Source of the DNA: Oscillospiraceae bacterium
Lineage (GTDB): Bacteria > Bacillota > Clostridia > Saccharofermentanales > Saccharofermentanaceae
Direction: 5' to 3'
Assembly (NCBI GenBank): GCA_902803695.1
Contig: CADCQX010000051.1
Location: 1-13,942, forward strand
Length of the DNA: 13,942 bases
The notes under the pieces were generated by a model, which was not told where the DNA came from, ran no database searches, and was given only the letters and a program-made list of their open reading frames with translations. A program made the position numbers and the translations under genes. Shown piece by piece: positions 13,901-13,942 of this stretch. Each line of letters begins with the position of its first letter. Within the stretch, counting starts at the first letter, position 1.

Positions 13901-13942
13901 TTACCATCCCTGATCCATCAACCAGTTATTGAGACGTCTCTC
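13901..13942 (-). CDS. Possible C-terminus of a convergent gene cut by the window end
   Basis: The minus strand is open from the edge and ends at TAA (13903-13901), reading ERRLNNWLMDQGW. Its position directly behind a terminator shared by convergent genes makes coding plausible. Thirteen codons are too few to name a product. Confidence 0.35.
   Translation of the reverse strand, partial: ERRLNNWLMDQGW

Overview
The window looks like a chromosomal segment of an anaerobic Clostridia-type Firmicute. This rests on moderate GC content, purine-rich Shine-Dalgarno sites, sigma-A-like promoters, many lipoproteins and the gene families present. I cannot assign a genus. No rRNA, tRNA, CRISPR array, insertion sequence or phage gene was found.

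Layout. (1) Bases 1-699 hold the 3' end of gpmI, a glycolytic phosphoglycerate mutase, closed by a hairpin terminator at 717-752. (2) Facing it on the minus strand is a three-gene unit read from 4804 down to 778. It encodes a membrane protein with a cytoplasmic Gly/His/Cys tail containing six Cys-Ala dipeptides, an overlapping radical SAM enzyme, and a large lipoprotein. This is the best candidate for an undescribed system: a radical SAM enzyme translationally coupled to a protein with a RiPP-like Cys repeat fused to a membrane anchor. (3) Divergent from it is a 69-residue, two-helix hydrophobic peptide gene (5015-5224) with its own terminator. (4) Next is a membrane-bound Ser/Thr kinase (minus, 6318-5287), divergent from a five-helix membrane protein with an extracytoplasmic domain. 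Two paralogous HTH proteins follow (7590-8015 and 8113-8544). I read this as a small signalling module.

(5) Bases 8601-12428 form a zinc-uptake operon: a Zur-like Fur-family repressor, a small membrane protein with a Cys/His-rich loop, ZnuA-, ZnuC- and ZnuB-like transporter subunits, and a lipoprotein. Adjacent genes mostly overlap by 4-8 bases. A full-consensus sigma-A promoter sits before zur, and a 7-3-7 palindrome starts on the last base of its -10 box, so autoregulation by Zur is the natural reading. The ZnuA-like protein is atypical: a run of nine Glu replaces the usual His-rich loop, and one expected His ligand appears to be Ala.

(6) Bases 12443-13849 hold a final unit of two tiny membrane proteins (80 and 46 residues) and a membrane-anchored PstS-like binding protein, closed by a terminator at 13864-13899. 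The last 42 bases can be read as the C-terminus of a convergent minus-strand gene.

Several starts were moved inward from the longest reading frame on Shine-Dalgarno, signal-peptide or promoter evidence; each entry says so.
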